Source of the DNA: Pseudanabaena sp. Chao 1811
GTDB taxonomy: Bacteria; Cyanobacteriota; Cyanobacteriia; Pseudanabaenales; Pseudanabaenaceae
Direction of reading: 5' to 3'
DNA: 64,000 bases
Assembly: GCF_027942295.1 (NCBI RefSeq)
Contig: NZ_CP101416.1
Coordinates: forward strand, 1,054,001 to 1,118,000
Part shown: positions 51,594 through 62,200 of the stretch, in pieces
Numbering within the stretch: position 1 is the first letter of the stretch
How the letters are laid out: every line of letters starts with the position of its first letter
Notes under the pieces: generated by a model
Seen by the model: the letters and a program-made list of their open reading frames with translations, nothing else
Databases searched by the model: none
What the model was told of the DNA's origin: nothing
Made by a program: the position numbers and the translations under genes

Positions 51594-54500
51594 CTAATTG
51601 TTTGGCTCAATTCTAGAATTTAAAAGCTTTTGAATAGTTTGCGCGAGTTGTTTCAGTTTAACGGGCTTAGTCAGATATTCATTAGCGCCTGCCTCTAGAC
51701 ATTTTTCGCGATCGCCTGTCATCGCAAGAGCTGTCAAAGCAATGATCGGAATATTAGTCAATTCGGGATCGAGACGAATTTGCTTAGCGGCTTCGAGTCC
51801 GTCTATTACTGGCATTTGAATATCCATCAAAATTACATCAGGTTTCTTAGCTTTAGCAAGATCAACCAACTCTTTACCGTTTTTAGCAAGGATAATCCGA
51901 TAACCTTTGACTTCGAGGTAGCTAGAGAATGTACCAATATTAGCTTCATTATCTTCTGCAAGCAAAACTACTGGTGATACGGCTGACTCTGATTGATTTG
52001 GATTTACTATTGATTCTGTGGGTTCGAGTTTTAGAGACCCTAGCTCATGCTCAGACTTGTTGAAGGGAATTTCAACGCTAAAGCAACTACCTACACCAAC
52101 TTCACTAGTTAGCCCAACCTTGCCACCATGCAGCTCGACAATCCGTTTTACTAGGGCAAGTCCTAACCCTGTCCCTACATATTGCCGATTCAAGGCACTA
52201 TCGATTTGGATAAAGGGTTGAAATAGTTTTTGAATATTCTCCGCAGAGATCCCGATCCCTGTATCAATCACGGCAAATCGAAGGTAACTAATTTCGGCAG
52301 TAGTTGCGACATGAGATACATCTAGGGTAATCGTGCCACCCTCAGGAGTGAATTTAACGGCATTATTGAGTAGATTGATTAATACTTGACGGATTCGGCG
52401 CTCATCTAGCATCAGTTCTGGCAAATAGTTGGGGATCTGATTAATCACTTGAATTCGCTTGGTTAGAGCCTGTTGTTTGATAAATGCCAAACTTGATTTA
52501 CATAGGTTTTCGATCGATGTTGCGGTTAAATCTAGGGTGACTTGTCCAGACTCAATTTTAGAAACATCAAGAATGTCATTGATCAATGCCAATAAATGGG
52601 TAGCGCTGTTCTCAACAGTTTGCAATGCCTTGATTTGACGCTCATTGATCGCTCCAAAAATTTGTTCCTGTAGGGCTTCATTCATGCCTAAAATCGAATT
52701 AAGCGGTGTCCGCAGCTCATGACTCATATTGGCAAGAAATTCATCCTTCATTCTTGTGGCGCGGAGGAGTTCATCATTAGAAATCTCCAGTTTTTGATTA
52801 GTTTCAGTTAGCTTGTTTTCTGTTTGTTGGCGTTCAGCTAATTCTTGTTGTAAAAGCTCAAATAGACTTGCCTGCTGGACAGCGATCGCTAATTGGTTGG
52901 CAATTTGCTTGACCAGATTAATCTCCACTTCTCGCCAAACACGATGATTCGCGCATTGATGAATACATAGTAAACCCCATAATTTATCGGACTTGAGCAG
53001 AGGTACAACTAAATTCGCCTGCACTTGAAATTGCGATAGAATCTGAATATGGCAATCGGTAAGCCCAGCGCTATGAATATCGTTGACTACCTGAATTCGT
53101 CCTGCATGATAGGCATCAGCATATTGTTCACCGAAGCAATGATCATGGACTTTCATCTCGATCGCTGAGGTGAAATCGGGTAAGACCGACTCGGCAACAA
53201 ACTCACCATCATTAAATTGGGAATCAGTATAGAACTTAAAAATACCGACGCGATCCGCATTCAAACAATTTCTAATCTCCTTAACCGCAGTCTCAAAAAC
53301 AGTTTGAAGATCAAGGGTTTGCCTAATTTTTTGTGTAATTTCGCGCAGAATAAATTCACGTTCTGTTTGCTGATGAATGACAATTTCTGCTTGTTTGCGA
53401 TCAGCAATATCTGTAATTGTGCCGATCGCCCGTAAGACTCTACCACTATCGTCTTGAACTGCTTGCCCCCGTGATAAAAACCAATGGGGCATACCATGCC
53501 CATCAAGCAGTCGATGTTCACAAGAAAATTCAGTAGTTTTACCTTCTAAATGACTCTCTAACAATGATTGAAACAAATCGCGATCGCTACTATAAATGTA
53601 GTCTAGCCAGAGTTTAAAGCGACAATAACTAGGAAGATCATGATTGCTATAGCCTAACCAATCCTGAATCCCCGCCTCGACCACAAATGTATCGGTTTGG
53701 ATATCCCAATCCCATACCCACACTTTGGCAGCACGAGTGGCTAATTCATAGCGTTGAGCAACTTCGGCATATTTACGTTCCGCAATCGCCAATTCCATTT
53801 GCTTATAGTCTTTCAGCTGATCAAATACTGAGGAAAAGGTGGAGCCTAAAAATCCAATTTCATTAGTGGGTAAATCGGGTAAGCAAAATTTTTCCTGTTG
53901 TTCACTATCGGTGATCGATAGCTGCATTTTTTGCAAAGGCAGGAGAACTAATGTACGGATCAACCAGCCCATAAATGCCAATATCAGACCAGTACTAACT
54001 GTGATCACCAAAATCGATGACAGGGTATTTTGGAGTAGATCCTGCTCCATTTTTTGGAGATCCATAACAGCGATCGCCACACCGCGATATTGATTATTTT
54101 CTGACGAGCTATTACCTACCTGCTTAAACAAAGTACTGCTAAAAGGCAAAAACTGAACGATGACAGGTTTACCATTCAACACTGTCCGAATATTTACTTT
54201 CTTTCCAATCTGAGATGCTTGTTTGAGATATGGGACAAGGGTAGGACGAATATTGGCATAGGTATTAACCTTATCACTATCTAAGACATGGCTATGGGCA
54301 AGCAAAATCCCATCAGGATCAACGATTGATAGTTCTAGTACCGTGGGCAGGGTCGCATAGTTTTGGACAATCCGATCTAAGAGAAACTTTTCCTTATCCT
54401 CAATCAATCCCTCAGAGGCAAATTCTAAACCTTGTGTAATTGCTGTTGCCCTTTGATGTACTTGATCCTCCAAATTAGATCGTAAAGAAGTATAGATAAT

Positions 54501-54599
54501 CGATAGCGCCGTAACGCCTATTACGACAAGGGAGGTTCCAAATCCAATTAACAACTGGTTAGAAAGTTTATGTTTAGGAAATTGCATGAGCTTTTTCAT
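51594..54599 (-). CDS. Membrane hybrid kinase with cyanobacteriochrome-type GAF: sensor-HAMP-PAS-GAF-HisKA-HATPase-REC
   Basis: 1001 residues. TM1 (about 15-37), an extracytoplasmic sensor (38-190), TM2 (about 195-217), a HAMP-like linker (218-270), one PAS (285-403), GAF (about 418-580), HisKA (His627 in MSHELRTPLN), HATPase (about 725-850) and REC (about 870-995, VILMDIQMP). The GAF carries DHCF at 486-489, the DXCF signature of dual-cysteine cyanobacteriochromes, and Cys516-His517 in LTDCHIQIL, the bilin attachment site; VQANLVVPLL and LWGLLCIHQC are further family marks. A blue/green or similar bilin photoreceptor is therefore likely. Chromophore binding is inferred, and the periplasmic sensor would give a second input. 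A binding lipoprotein gene lies just upstream. Confidence 0.88.
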   Translation of the reverse strand: MKKLMQFPKHKLSNQLLIGFGTSLVVIGVTALSIIYTSLRSNLEDQVHQRATAITQGLEFASEGLIEDKEKFLLDRIVQNYATLPTVLELSIVDPDGILLAHSHVLDSDKVNTYANIRPTLVPYLKQASQIGKKVNIRTVLNGKPVIVQFLPFSSTLFKQVGNSSSENNQYRGVAIAVMDLQKMEQDLLQNTLSSILVITVSTGLILAFMGWLIRTLVLLPLQKMQLSITDSEQQEKFCLPDLPTNEIGFLGSTFSSVFDQLKDYKQMELAIAERKYAEVAQRYELATRAAKVWVWDWDIQTDTFVVEAGIQDWLGYSNHDLPSYCRFKLWLDYIYSSDRDLFQSLLESHLEGKTTEFSCEHRLLDGHGMPHWFLSRGQAVQDDSGRVLRAIGTITDIADRKQAEIVIHQQTEREFILREITQKIRQTLDLQTVFETAVKEIRNCLNADRVGIFKFYTDSQFNDGEFVAESVLPDFTSAIEMKVHDHCFGEQYADAYHAGRIQVVNDIHSAGLTDCHIQILSQFQVQANLVVPLLKSDKLWGLLCIHQCANHRVWREVEINLVKQIANQLAIAVQQASLFELLQQELAERQQTENKLTETNQKLEISNDELLRATRMKDEFLANMSHELRTPLNSILGMNEALQEQIFGAINERQIKALQTVENSATHLLALINDILDVSKIESGQVTLDLTATSIENLCKSSLAFIKQQALTKRIQVINQIPNYLPELMLDERRIRQVLINLLNNAVKFTPEGGTITLDVSHVATTAEISYLRFAVIDTGIGISAENIQKLFQPFIQIDSALNRQYVGTGLGLALVKRIVELHGGKVGLTSEVGVGSCFSVEIPFNKSEHELGSLKLEPTESIVNPNQSESAVSPVVLLAEDNEANIGTFSSYLEVKGYRIILAKNGKELVDLAKAKKPDVILMDIQMPVIDGLEAAKQIRLDPELTNIPIIALTALAMTGDREKCLEAGANEYLTKPVKLKQLAQTIQKLLNSRIEPNN

Positions 54600-54672
54600 A
54601 CTTACTCATAATTACAAAGGAGGGATTGCAGAGTAACACCACCCCAACTTGAAGAGAATTGATTGTGGGTTT

Positions 54673-54713
54673 GTTTACCCATTAGGTGCAGTTGATTTAG
54701 CTAATGGGTAAAC
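54673..54713 (-). terminator. Hairpin after the binding-lipoprotein gene
   Basis: GTTTACCCATTAG pairs exactly with CTAATGGGTAAAC across 15 bases, between the lipoprotein stop (54724) and the kinase start (54599). Confidence 0.6.
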
Positions 54714-54723
54714 TTTTACGTTG

Positions 54724-55722
54724 TTATTGCCAATTTTTGCTTGCTTTCGTAACTGCGATGCCATTAATTTCGACATCTTCTCGAATATTGCGCCCATGAC
54801 GGGGATCAGCTAGCAGTAATTGCCGAGTTTGTTGGTATGCCTCTTTCAACCGCCCACCCTCAAACATGCGGCGATTCATCGCAAGGTCGCCTTTTTTAAG
54901 TCCTTTGTAATCTATGGCAAAGGCTTCGGTGGTCATTCCAAGTTGTTTAGCAACAGAGGCAAAAACCTCTTGGGGTTTGGTTTCGACAGCTTTCATCACT
55001 TCAAACCAAGTCTCGATAAAGCTAACTAGCTCATCTTGTTTGGTAGTGACAATGCTAGAACGAGTAGCGACTCCATCAATGACCACACTATCTACATCCG
55101 CCGTCGTATGAATCACCTTACCGCCGACCGCCTTAGCCGTATCTGTCATTAGAGGTTCCCATAGAGTGGATGCGCTAATATCGCCTTTTTTAAGCATATT
55201 TGCGCCACGCTCATTGATGACATCTACAATTTCGATATCCTCTGGCTTCAATTGATTTGCCTTGAGCGCTTCGAGGAGTACCAAGTGCGAAACTGTACTG
55301 AGTTTTGCACTGACTTTCTTACCTTTTAAATCCTTAACAGATTTAATTTTAGGAGCGGCGGCAATGCCATCGGAACCAGCAGAGATATCGACAACCATCA
55401 CAAATACAGGTTTTTCTTCAGCAGAATCCACCTGCATCACTTCTGGTAGGGGAACAAAGCTCACATCCTGTGCCCCCCGCATTGTGGCGCGAATATTGTC
55501 TTGTTGATTGATAAAACGGATAAATTCGACATCTAAGCCCCGCTTACGAAACAATCCTGCTTCTTTGGCATACAGGGCAATTTGATAACCTGGCCAGCTA
55601 TTGAGACCGACCTTAAATGGTTTTAGTGTACTTTCATTATTGAAGCTACAAGCTTTAATGGCGATCGCAGTTAAGCAAGTACATAAAATTAGCGCAAAAA
55701 CCTTTAAAAATTTAGACTTCAT
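54724..55722 (-). CDS. SsuA/NMT1-type substrate-binding lipoprotein, orphan
   Basis: 332 residues from the ATG at 55720-55722; an upstream in-frame ATG at 55764 would add 14 residues ahead of the signal. The signal peptide ends in a lipobox IKAC. The mature part is a type-2 periplasmic binding fold of the NMT1/THI5, SsuA-TauA kind: KVGLNSWPGYQIALYAKEAGLFRKRGL, VMQVDSAEE, ISASTLWEPLMTDTAKAVGG are typical of nitrate, sulfonate and pyrimidine-precursor binders. No permease or ATPase gene is nearby. The next gene on the same strand is the membrane hybrid kinase, so a sensory partnership is more likely than transport. The ligand is unknown. Confidence 0.82.
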   Translation of the reverse strand: MKSKFLKVFALILCTCLTAIAIKACSFNNESTLKPFKVGLNSWPGYQIALYAKEAGLFRKRGLDVEFIRFINQQDNIRATMRGAQDVSFVPLPEVMQVDSAEEKPVFVMVVDISAGSDGIAAAPKIKSVKDLKGKKVSAKLSTVSHLVLLEALKANQLKPEDIEIVDVINERGANMLKKGDISASTLWEPLMTDTAKAVGGKVIHTTADVDSVVIDGVATRSSIVTTKQDELVSFIETWFEVMKAVETKPQEVFASVAKQLGMTTEAFAIDYKGLKKGDLAMNRRMFEGGRLKEAYQQTRQLLLADPRHGRNIREDVEINGIAVTKASKNWQ

Positions 55723-56084
55723 AGGACTGTAATCATAGTGAATGAAATAACAAATATCGATCAAATATCAATTTAAAAATAGCGCTACTATTCATAAATT
55801 GGTCTTTTTTTAGCAAGATATAATTAATTTTGAAAACGTGCCCCGTCACATTTTCAAGATTTCCGTCATCGTCAGTGAGAGATGGACAGACCTAAACATT
55901 ACCTTCTTTGCAATGAAAGATCCATTTTTAGTTTTTCCTAAAATGCAGTAACTCTGCCCCCTAGTTAGAAGAACTTAAATATATCTTTAGCATTAGTTAT
56001 TTCTATTGTATATCTATAGCCACCCAAACCTCAAAGAGAGCTACGTCATTACGCCAATTTGTGCTGTAACTCTTGTAACTCTAT
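55723..56084. other. 362-bp spacer, no gene seen
   Basis: AT-rich. An imperfect hairpin GAAAACGTG/CACATTTTC lies near 55832-55855. Near 56034-56080, AAAGAGAGCTACG and TGTAACTCTT look like a decayed GAGAGTTGCGG-type hairpin. A promoter for the lipoprotein gene is expected here. Confidence 0.35.
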
Positions 56085-59000
56085 TTATACATCTAACAAG
56101 GCTTGAATTTTTTGGGATAAAACTTTTAGGCGTACAGGCTTAGCTAGATATTCATTAGCACCTGCCTCTAGACATTTCTCGCGATCGCCTGTCATCGCTA
56201 AAGCCGTCATCGCGATGATCGGAATATTCTCTAAATTTGGATTGCTGCGGATTTGCTTGGTTGCCTCGAGTCCATCTAGTTCAGGCATTTGAATATCCAT
56301 CAAAATTAAGTCAGGCTGATGGGTTTGCGATAGGGCGATCGCCTCCAATCCATTTTTGGCAATGAGTACCCGATAGCCATCGGCTTCTAAGTAGTTAGAT
56401 ACACTATAAATATTAGCTTCATTGTCCTCCGCCAATAAAACAAGAGGAACTTGATTGATACCCTGTGGGTTAGTGGTAGGAACTAAGGCGGTTTCAGAGA
56501 TGGATGACTCCCTTACTATTGGAGGGGATCGAAAATAAGTCACACAGGGTAACTCAATAGTGACACAACTACCTATACCCAGTTCGCTAGTGATCTCGAC
56601 CTTGCCTCCATGAAGTTCGACAATCCGCTTGACTAAAACCAGTCCCAATCCTGTGCCTTCATAGCGACGATTTAGGGCGCTATCAATTTGCACAAAGGGT
56701 TGAAATAGCCTGTTAATATTCTCTGACGAAATGCCAATACCTGTATCCATTACAGCAATTTGGATGAATGTTTGGGGGATGCGGTCACTCGAATCTGGAA
56801 CGAGATCGATAGGTTGCGCTTTGAGGGTAATGGAACCTCCCTCTGGTGTAAATTTGACCGCATTGTTAAGTAAGTTAATTAAAACCTGTCGAACGCGCCG
56901 TTCATCAACAAAGAGTTCGGGTAAGTGTAGCGGTAGTTGGATCTCTAACTGGATATTCTTTTTTGCAGCCTGTTGTTTGATAAACAGCAAACTGGATTGG
57001 ACAAGATTTTTGATTATGACTGGAGCGCAATTCAGTTCGATCTGCCCTGCTTCAATTTTGGCTAAATCCAGAACTTCATTGATTAACTCGAGCAAATGCA
57101 GTCCACTCCGCTCAATAGTCTGTAAAGCCTTGATCTGTCGCTCATTCACTGCGCCATAGGTATGCTCCTGTAGCCCTTCCGCCATGCCGAGAATAGCATT
57201 GAGGGGAGTACGCAGTTCATGGCTCATATTGGCGAGAAATTCATCCTTAAGGCGAGTGGCGCGAATGAGTTCTTCATTGGTTTGTTGTAATGCGGCTGTG
57301 CGCTCCTCTACTTTGGCTTCTAGCTCTTGGTTGAGCTGTTGGAGTTGTTGCTCAGCGCGTTTACGATCAGTGATATCCCGAATAATAATTAGGACTTCCT
57401 GTTGATTGAGAGGAGCGATGCGCACTTCTTCATGGAGCAGTTGCCCATCAAAATCAAAGACCTGCTCATAGATCTGTAAACTATTGCTAGCGATCGCTTT
57501 TCTTGCATAATCAAGACGCTGTTCCGCCATCTCAGGCGACAAAATACTGTAGACTTCCGATTGCTCAGATGTGCGGCATGGCTCTTTAACCTGCACATTT
57601 CTGCCTCCTGACATCTGAAGATAATTCCCTTGCAAGTCCATTTTGATCAATAGATCAGGCATTGTTTCTACAATGACTCGATTCGTTAATTCACTTTGCT
57701 GAAGAGCGATTTCTGCCTGTTTGCGATCGCTAATGTCACGCACCATAAATAGGACTTCATCTTCACCACTTTTGACGACTCTAACCTCCTCATATTGCAG
57801 GCGATCGCCAATTCTTAATTGTTGTTCGTAGATTTGTAAGTTACCTGTGTCTAGGGCTTGGTGCAAATAGTAAAGCTGGCGATCGGCAAGCTCGGCAGGT
57901 AAAACGCTAGCCATCGACAAACCTGTAATGTCGATATCATGCGCAAGCATCGCAAAATCACGGGATGGCGCAAAAAACTCCCGATAAATTCCATCAGCTC
58001 CCACACGAAACATCAGATCAGGAATAGCCGATAATACAGCTCGACTTTGGGATTCGCTCTCAGCTAATGCGAGTTCTGCTTTTTGGCGTTCATAGAGAGC
58101 AGCTTTCTGGTCACTAATATTGCGCACCAGTGCCACAACCTCATTCTTTCCATAGGGGACAATGCGAACCTCCTCAATCTGAGCCTTGCCATCAATCGAT
58201 AAATCCTGCTCATAAATCTGGATAGAATTTGTTTCTAGCGCTAGCTGGATAAATTCCATCCGTTTTTGGGCTGCGCTAGCTGGCAGAGTCTCAGAAATAA
58301 AAGTTCCTACGATTTTATCTAAATTCCCGATCACAGGGAAATTGGGACTGGCAACAAATTCGAGGTAAACACCATCCCGATTAATCCGCATGATTAAGTC
58401 AGGAATGGCATCAATTAAAGCGCGATAATGGGCTTCACTTTTTTGTAAGGCTGCCTCTGATTTCTCTAACTGCAATAATTGATCTTGCAATTTCTGATAA
58501 TTAATTGCTTGCTCAAGGGCGATCATATGACTGATATATCTGGTAAATAATGCTGCGATCATGACGGACAAGAGCAAACTCACGATTACTATCTGAATAC
58601 GCAGTACTTTCGCTTGGTTTAGCGCAATGTCAACATCTATTTCCTGCTGCTCTAATACTTCTATATAGGGAACTAGACGCTCAGAGAAATTAAGAAATTG
58701 GGCAAAATCTTCAGCCTCAAATATTTGTTCTAAACGCGATTCCGCTACTCCTAAAGTTTTGGGTGATTTAGCAAGCGATTCTAGTTGTCCAATGCGCTTT
58801 GTTGTATCTTGTTGAAACTTTCTAACTAATCCCTCATACTCATTTAGGAGAGAATTTAGTCCTACTATTCTTGAACTTTTTCCTGAAGAGTGATGGCTTT
58901 CCAAAAGCGTAAGCACTTTTTGAACATTCCCCAATAATTTGCTACTTTCTTGATGGAATTCCTCTAGACTATTGATTTTTGGTGATGCTTTTTGTGTAGG

Positions 59001-59183
59001 GCGATTATTTAAAATACTGATTTTGAGTGCATCAATAAACCGCCGTTCTTGCACCGTGGCTTGGTTTTTTTGTAGTGCTTCTTGATGATAATAATTTCCC
59101 AGCAAAAAACCACTCGTCGAACCTAAGAAAGTCATACTTAGGGCGATCGCATATCCATAAACTATTTTTTTGCTTATATACAT
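56085..59183 (-). CDS. Membrane hybrid kinase: sensor-3xPAS-HisKA-HATPase-REC
   Basis: 1032 residues from the ATG at 59181-59183 (a TTG three codons earlier is less likely). TM1 (about 6-30), an extracytoplasmic helical segment of about 160 residues (four-helix-bundle-like, rich in Leu and charged residues), TM2 (about 195-218), then three PAS/PAC modules of the same subtype (each starts IPDLxxRxxxDGxYxEF-like, e.g. AIPDLIMRINRDGVYLEF). HisKA has LANMSHELRTPLNAIL, HATPase DTGIGISSENINR, REC LILMDIQMPELDGLEA. It begins 26 bp after the stop of the next kinase upstream, so both are in one operon. All phosphorelay residues are present. No output domain. Confidence 0.9.
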   Translation of the reverse strand: MYISKKIVYGYAIALSMTFLGSTSGFLLGNYYHQEALQKNQATVQERRFIDALKISILNNRPTQKASPKINSLEEFHQESSKLLGNVQKVLTLLESHHSSGKSSRIVGLNSLLNEYEGLVRKFQQDTTKRIGQLESLAKSPKTLGVAESRLEQIFEAEDFAQFLNFSERLVPYIEVLEQQEIDVDIALNQAKVLRIQIVIVSLLLSVMIAALFTRYISHMIALEQAINYQKLQDQLLQLEKSEAALQKSEAHYRALIDAIPDLIMRINRDGVYLEFVASPNFPVIGNLDKIVGTFISETLPASAAQKRMEFIQLALETNSIQIYEQDLSIDGKAQIEEVRIVPYGKNEVVALVRNISDQKAALYERQKAELALAESESQSRAVLSAIPDLMFRVGADGIYREFFAPSRDFAMLAHDIDITGLSMASVLPAELADRQLYYLHQALDTGNLQIYEQQLRIGDRLQYEEVRVVKSGEDEVLFMVRDISDRKQAEIALQQSELTNRVIVETMPDLLIKMDLQGNYLQMSGGRNVQVKEPCRTSEQSEVYSILSPEMAEQRLDYARKAIASNSLQIYEQVFDFDGQLLHEEVRIAPLNQQEVLIIIRDITDRKRAEQQLQQLNQELEAKVEERTAALQQTNEELIRATRLKDEFLANMSHELRTPLNAILGMAEGLQEHTYGAVNERQIKALQTIERSGLHLLELINEVLDLAKIEAGQIELNCAPVIIKNLVQSSLLFIKQQAAKKNIQLEIQLPLHLPELFVDERRVRQVLINLLNNAVKFTPEGGSITLKAQPIDLVPDSSDRIPQTFIQIAVMDTGIGISSENINRLFQPFVQIDSALNRRYEGTGLGLVLVKRIVELHGGKVEITSELGIGSCVTIELPCVTYFRSPPIVRESSISETALVPTTNPQGINQVPLVLLAEDNEANIYSVSNYLEADGYRVLIAKNGLEAIALSQTHQPDLILMDIQMPELDGLEATKQIRSNPNLENIPIIAMTALAMTGDREKCLEAGANEYLAKPVRLKVLSQKIQALLDV

Positions 59184-59209
59184 GATGAGCAAAGCCTATT
59201 AATCCAAGC

Positions 59210-62200
59210 TTACGCTAATAGTTGCTGAATTAATGTGTGCAATTGTTTTAATTTTACTGGTTTTGTAATGTAATCATTGGCTCCTGCTTCTAGACATTTT
59301 TCGCGATCGCCCGACATAGCTAGAGCTGTCAGCGCAATAATCGGAATATTTGCTAGATTAGGATCTCGACGAATTTGCTTAGTTGCTTCTAGCCCATCCA
59401 TCACTGGCATTTGAATATCCATTAAAATTAAGTTGGGATGATGTTTTGTGACCATAGCGATCGCTTCTAGCCCATCTCTAGCTAACAGTAAATGATAACC
59501 CTTAGCTTCAAGATAATTAGAAATAGTATTGATATTAGCCTCATTATCCTCTACCACTAAAATTACTGGTGCTAATTTTGGTATTATTTCCACAATATCT
59601 AAATCAGTTTGAGGATATACTTCGGTTGTAGATTTTAATTGGGCTTTATTATAGGGAATAACAAATTCAAAGCAACTACCCCGATCCACTTCACTAGTTA
59701 CCTGTATGCTACCTCCATGAAGTTCTACAATTCGTTTAGCTAGGGCAAGTCCTAATCCTGTTCCTGTATATTTACGGTTGAGAGCACTGTCAATTTGGAC
59801 AAATGGTTGAAACAGTTTAGAAATTTTTTCAGGGGAAATACCAATGCCTGTATCAGTTATAGAAAATTGAAGCCAAGCATCTGACTCAGCATTTACTTGA
59901 TCTTCCTGTGTATTTACTGCTAAGGTAACCTGCCCACCTTGAGGAGTAAATTTCACAGCATTATTAAGTAAGTTGATTAACACTTGGCGAATTCGTCTTT
60001 CATCAACTAAGATTTCAGAGGATAGGGGAGGAATTTCAACTTCTATCTGAATCCGTTTTTGGATAGCTTTCTGCCTAATAAAAGCCAAACTAGACTGACA
60101 AAGATCGCTAATGACAACTGGGGTATATTTTAGCTCGATCTGTCCTGCTTCAATTTTAGCGACATCGAGAATATCATTAATTAATTCCAGCAGATGATTA
60201 CCGCTACTTTCAACAGTCTGTAATGCTTGGATTTGCTGTTTATTCATTGAGCCAAATACTTGTTCTTGTAAACTTTCCGTCATTCCCAAAATTGCATTTA
60301 GGGGAGTGCGGAGTTCATGGCTCATAGTGGCTAAAAATTCATCTTTAAGCTGAGTGGCACGGAGTAGTTCGGCATTAGTTTTCTCTAGTTTCTGCTCATA
60401 TTCTTTTTGCACACGCATATCACGCATAATCGTAGAGAAAAACTCCACCTCACCTTGAGGCGATTTATGAGCAATTAGTAACTGAGATACAGGAATTTCT
60501 CGATCCTCAGTATCCAGTAATGCTGTTTCTCCTATCCAGCTACCTTTGGCGATCGCTGTAGGTACGGCTTGCTGCTCTAGCAAATCAACTACCCATTGAG
60601 GATGATAATCTATTGGCATTTGTTGCGGTACTTGCTCATCGCTAAGTTCTCGAAGTTTTTTGAGTGCAGTGTTAATCCAAATGGTTCTCCCTGTCAAGTC
60701 AGCAATGAGAATGTAATCTGTTGCGGCTTCTAGCATGGCACGCAAGCGATTTTGTGACTGTTCTAGTTGTTTGCGGTCTGTAATATCCTGAGCTGTACCA
60801 ATAGTTTGTTTGACTTTACCCTCAGCATCACGACTAAAGACTGAATCACGGCTATAAAGCCAAAGCCACTCCCCATTGGCATGTTTCATCCGATATTCTG
60901 TATCAATAATTTCGCCATCCTTAGCTGCTCTGATTCTTTCGTAGTAATTAGGTAGAGCAACTTGCAAATCGTCAGGATGAAGTAATTCTAGGGTAAAATT
61001 TACTCCCATCGCTTGCACTTCTTCGGGAGAGTAGCCTAGGATCGAAACAATTTCGCGATTCGTATAAACATTGCGCTGGTCTTGAATATCATATAGATAA
61101 AGAATATTCGGTGAGGCATCGGCAATTTGTTGAATAAAGCGCTGACTTTCCTTGAGAGCTAATTCTGCCTGTTTGCGATCGCGGATATCCACTATCGTTG
61201 CCCGATTATATAAGTAGTTACCATGCTCGTCTTTAACGGCAGTTGCACTAATCATGACGGGCAGAATCGACCCATTCTTGCAAATCATGTCATATTCGGC
61301 GTTTTTGATCGCTCCCTGTTCTAGAAAAACCTGATAATTCCTAAAGAAATCTTGACAACTATCTTCTGTAAAGAATTTAATCAGAGGCTGCCCAATCATT
61401 TCTTCTCGTTGATATCCTAACCACTGTAACTCTGTCTCATTGACACGGATATATCTACCATTGGGATCGAGTGAATGGTAGCCACAGGGAGCATTATTGT
61501 AGAGATCTTCTACTTCAGCGGTATATTGCGCTAAGATTTTTTCCGCCTGTTTGCGATCGCTAATATCCATAACGATACAAATAGTTTGGTCTTTTGTATC
61601 AGGAAGGAGAGCCGCACCTATCAGCACCGCAACGCGGCTACCATCCTTACGATAATATTCCTTTTCCCAAGGATTGATCACACCATGTTTTTTGAGATGC
61701 TCCATTGCTAATAAATCATTAGAAGCATGTTCAACAGGAGTGAGATCGTCCCAATGAATTAGATCTGAGAGTAATTCCTCCCTTGTATAACCGATCATTT
61801 CTAAGAAGCGATCATTTGCTTCGATAATATGCCCCTGAAAATCAGCAAATAACATCCCCACTACACTAGATTCAAATACGCGACGGAAGCGGAGTTCACT
61901 TTCTCGCAACTTCATCTCTGATTGTTTTCGTTTGGTAATATCGTAATTGACCCCAATCATGCGTAGAGGCTCATTTTGCTCATTACGCTGAATAATCGCA
62001 TGGGCTTTGAGAAAGCGAAGGCTGCCATCGGGTAAGACAACTCGAAATTCAGAGTTATATTCTTTTTCACCCGCTAAGGCTTGCCGCGAATCCTCTAAGG
62101 CGATTGGGATATCTTCAGGATACATACCATTGAGCCATGCGTCTGCACCTGAAAAGTCCTTAGGATCAATCCCATATAGTTCGCACATGCGAGCATCCCA

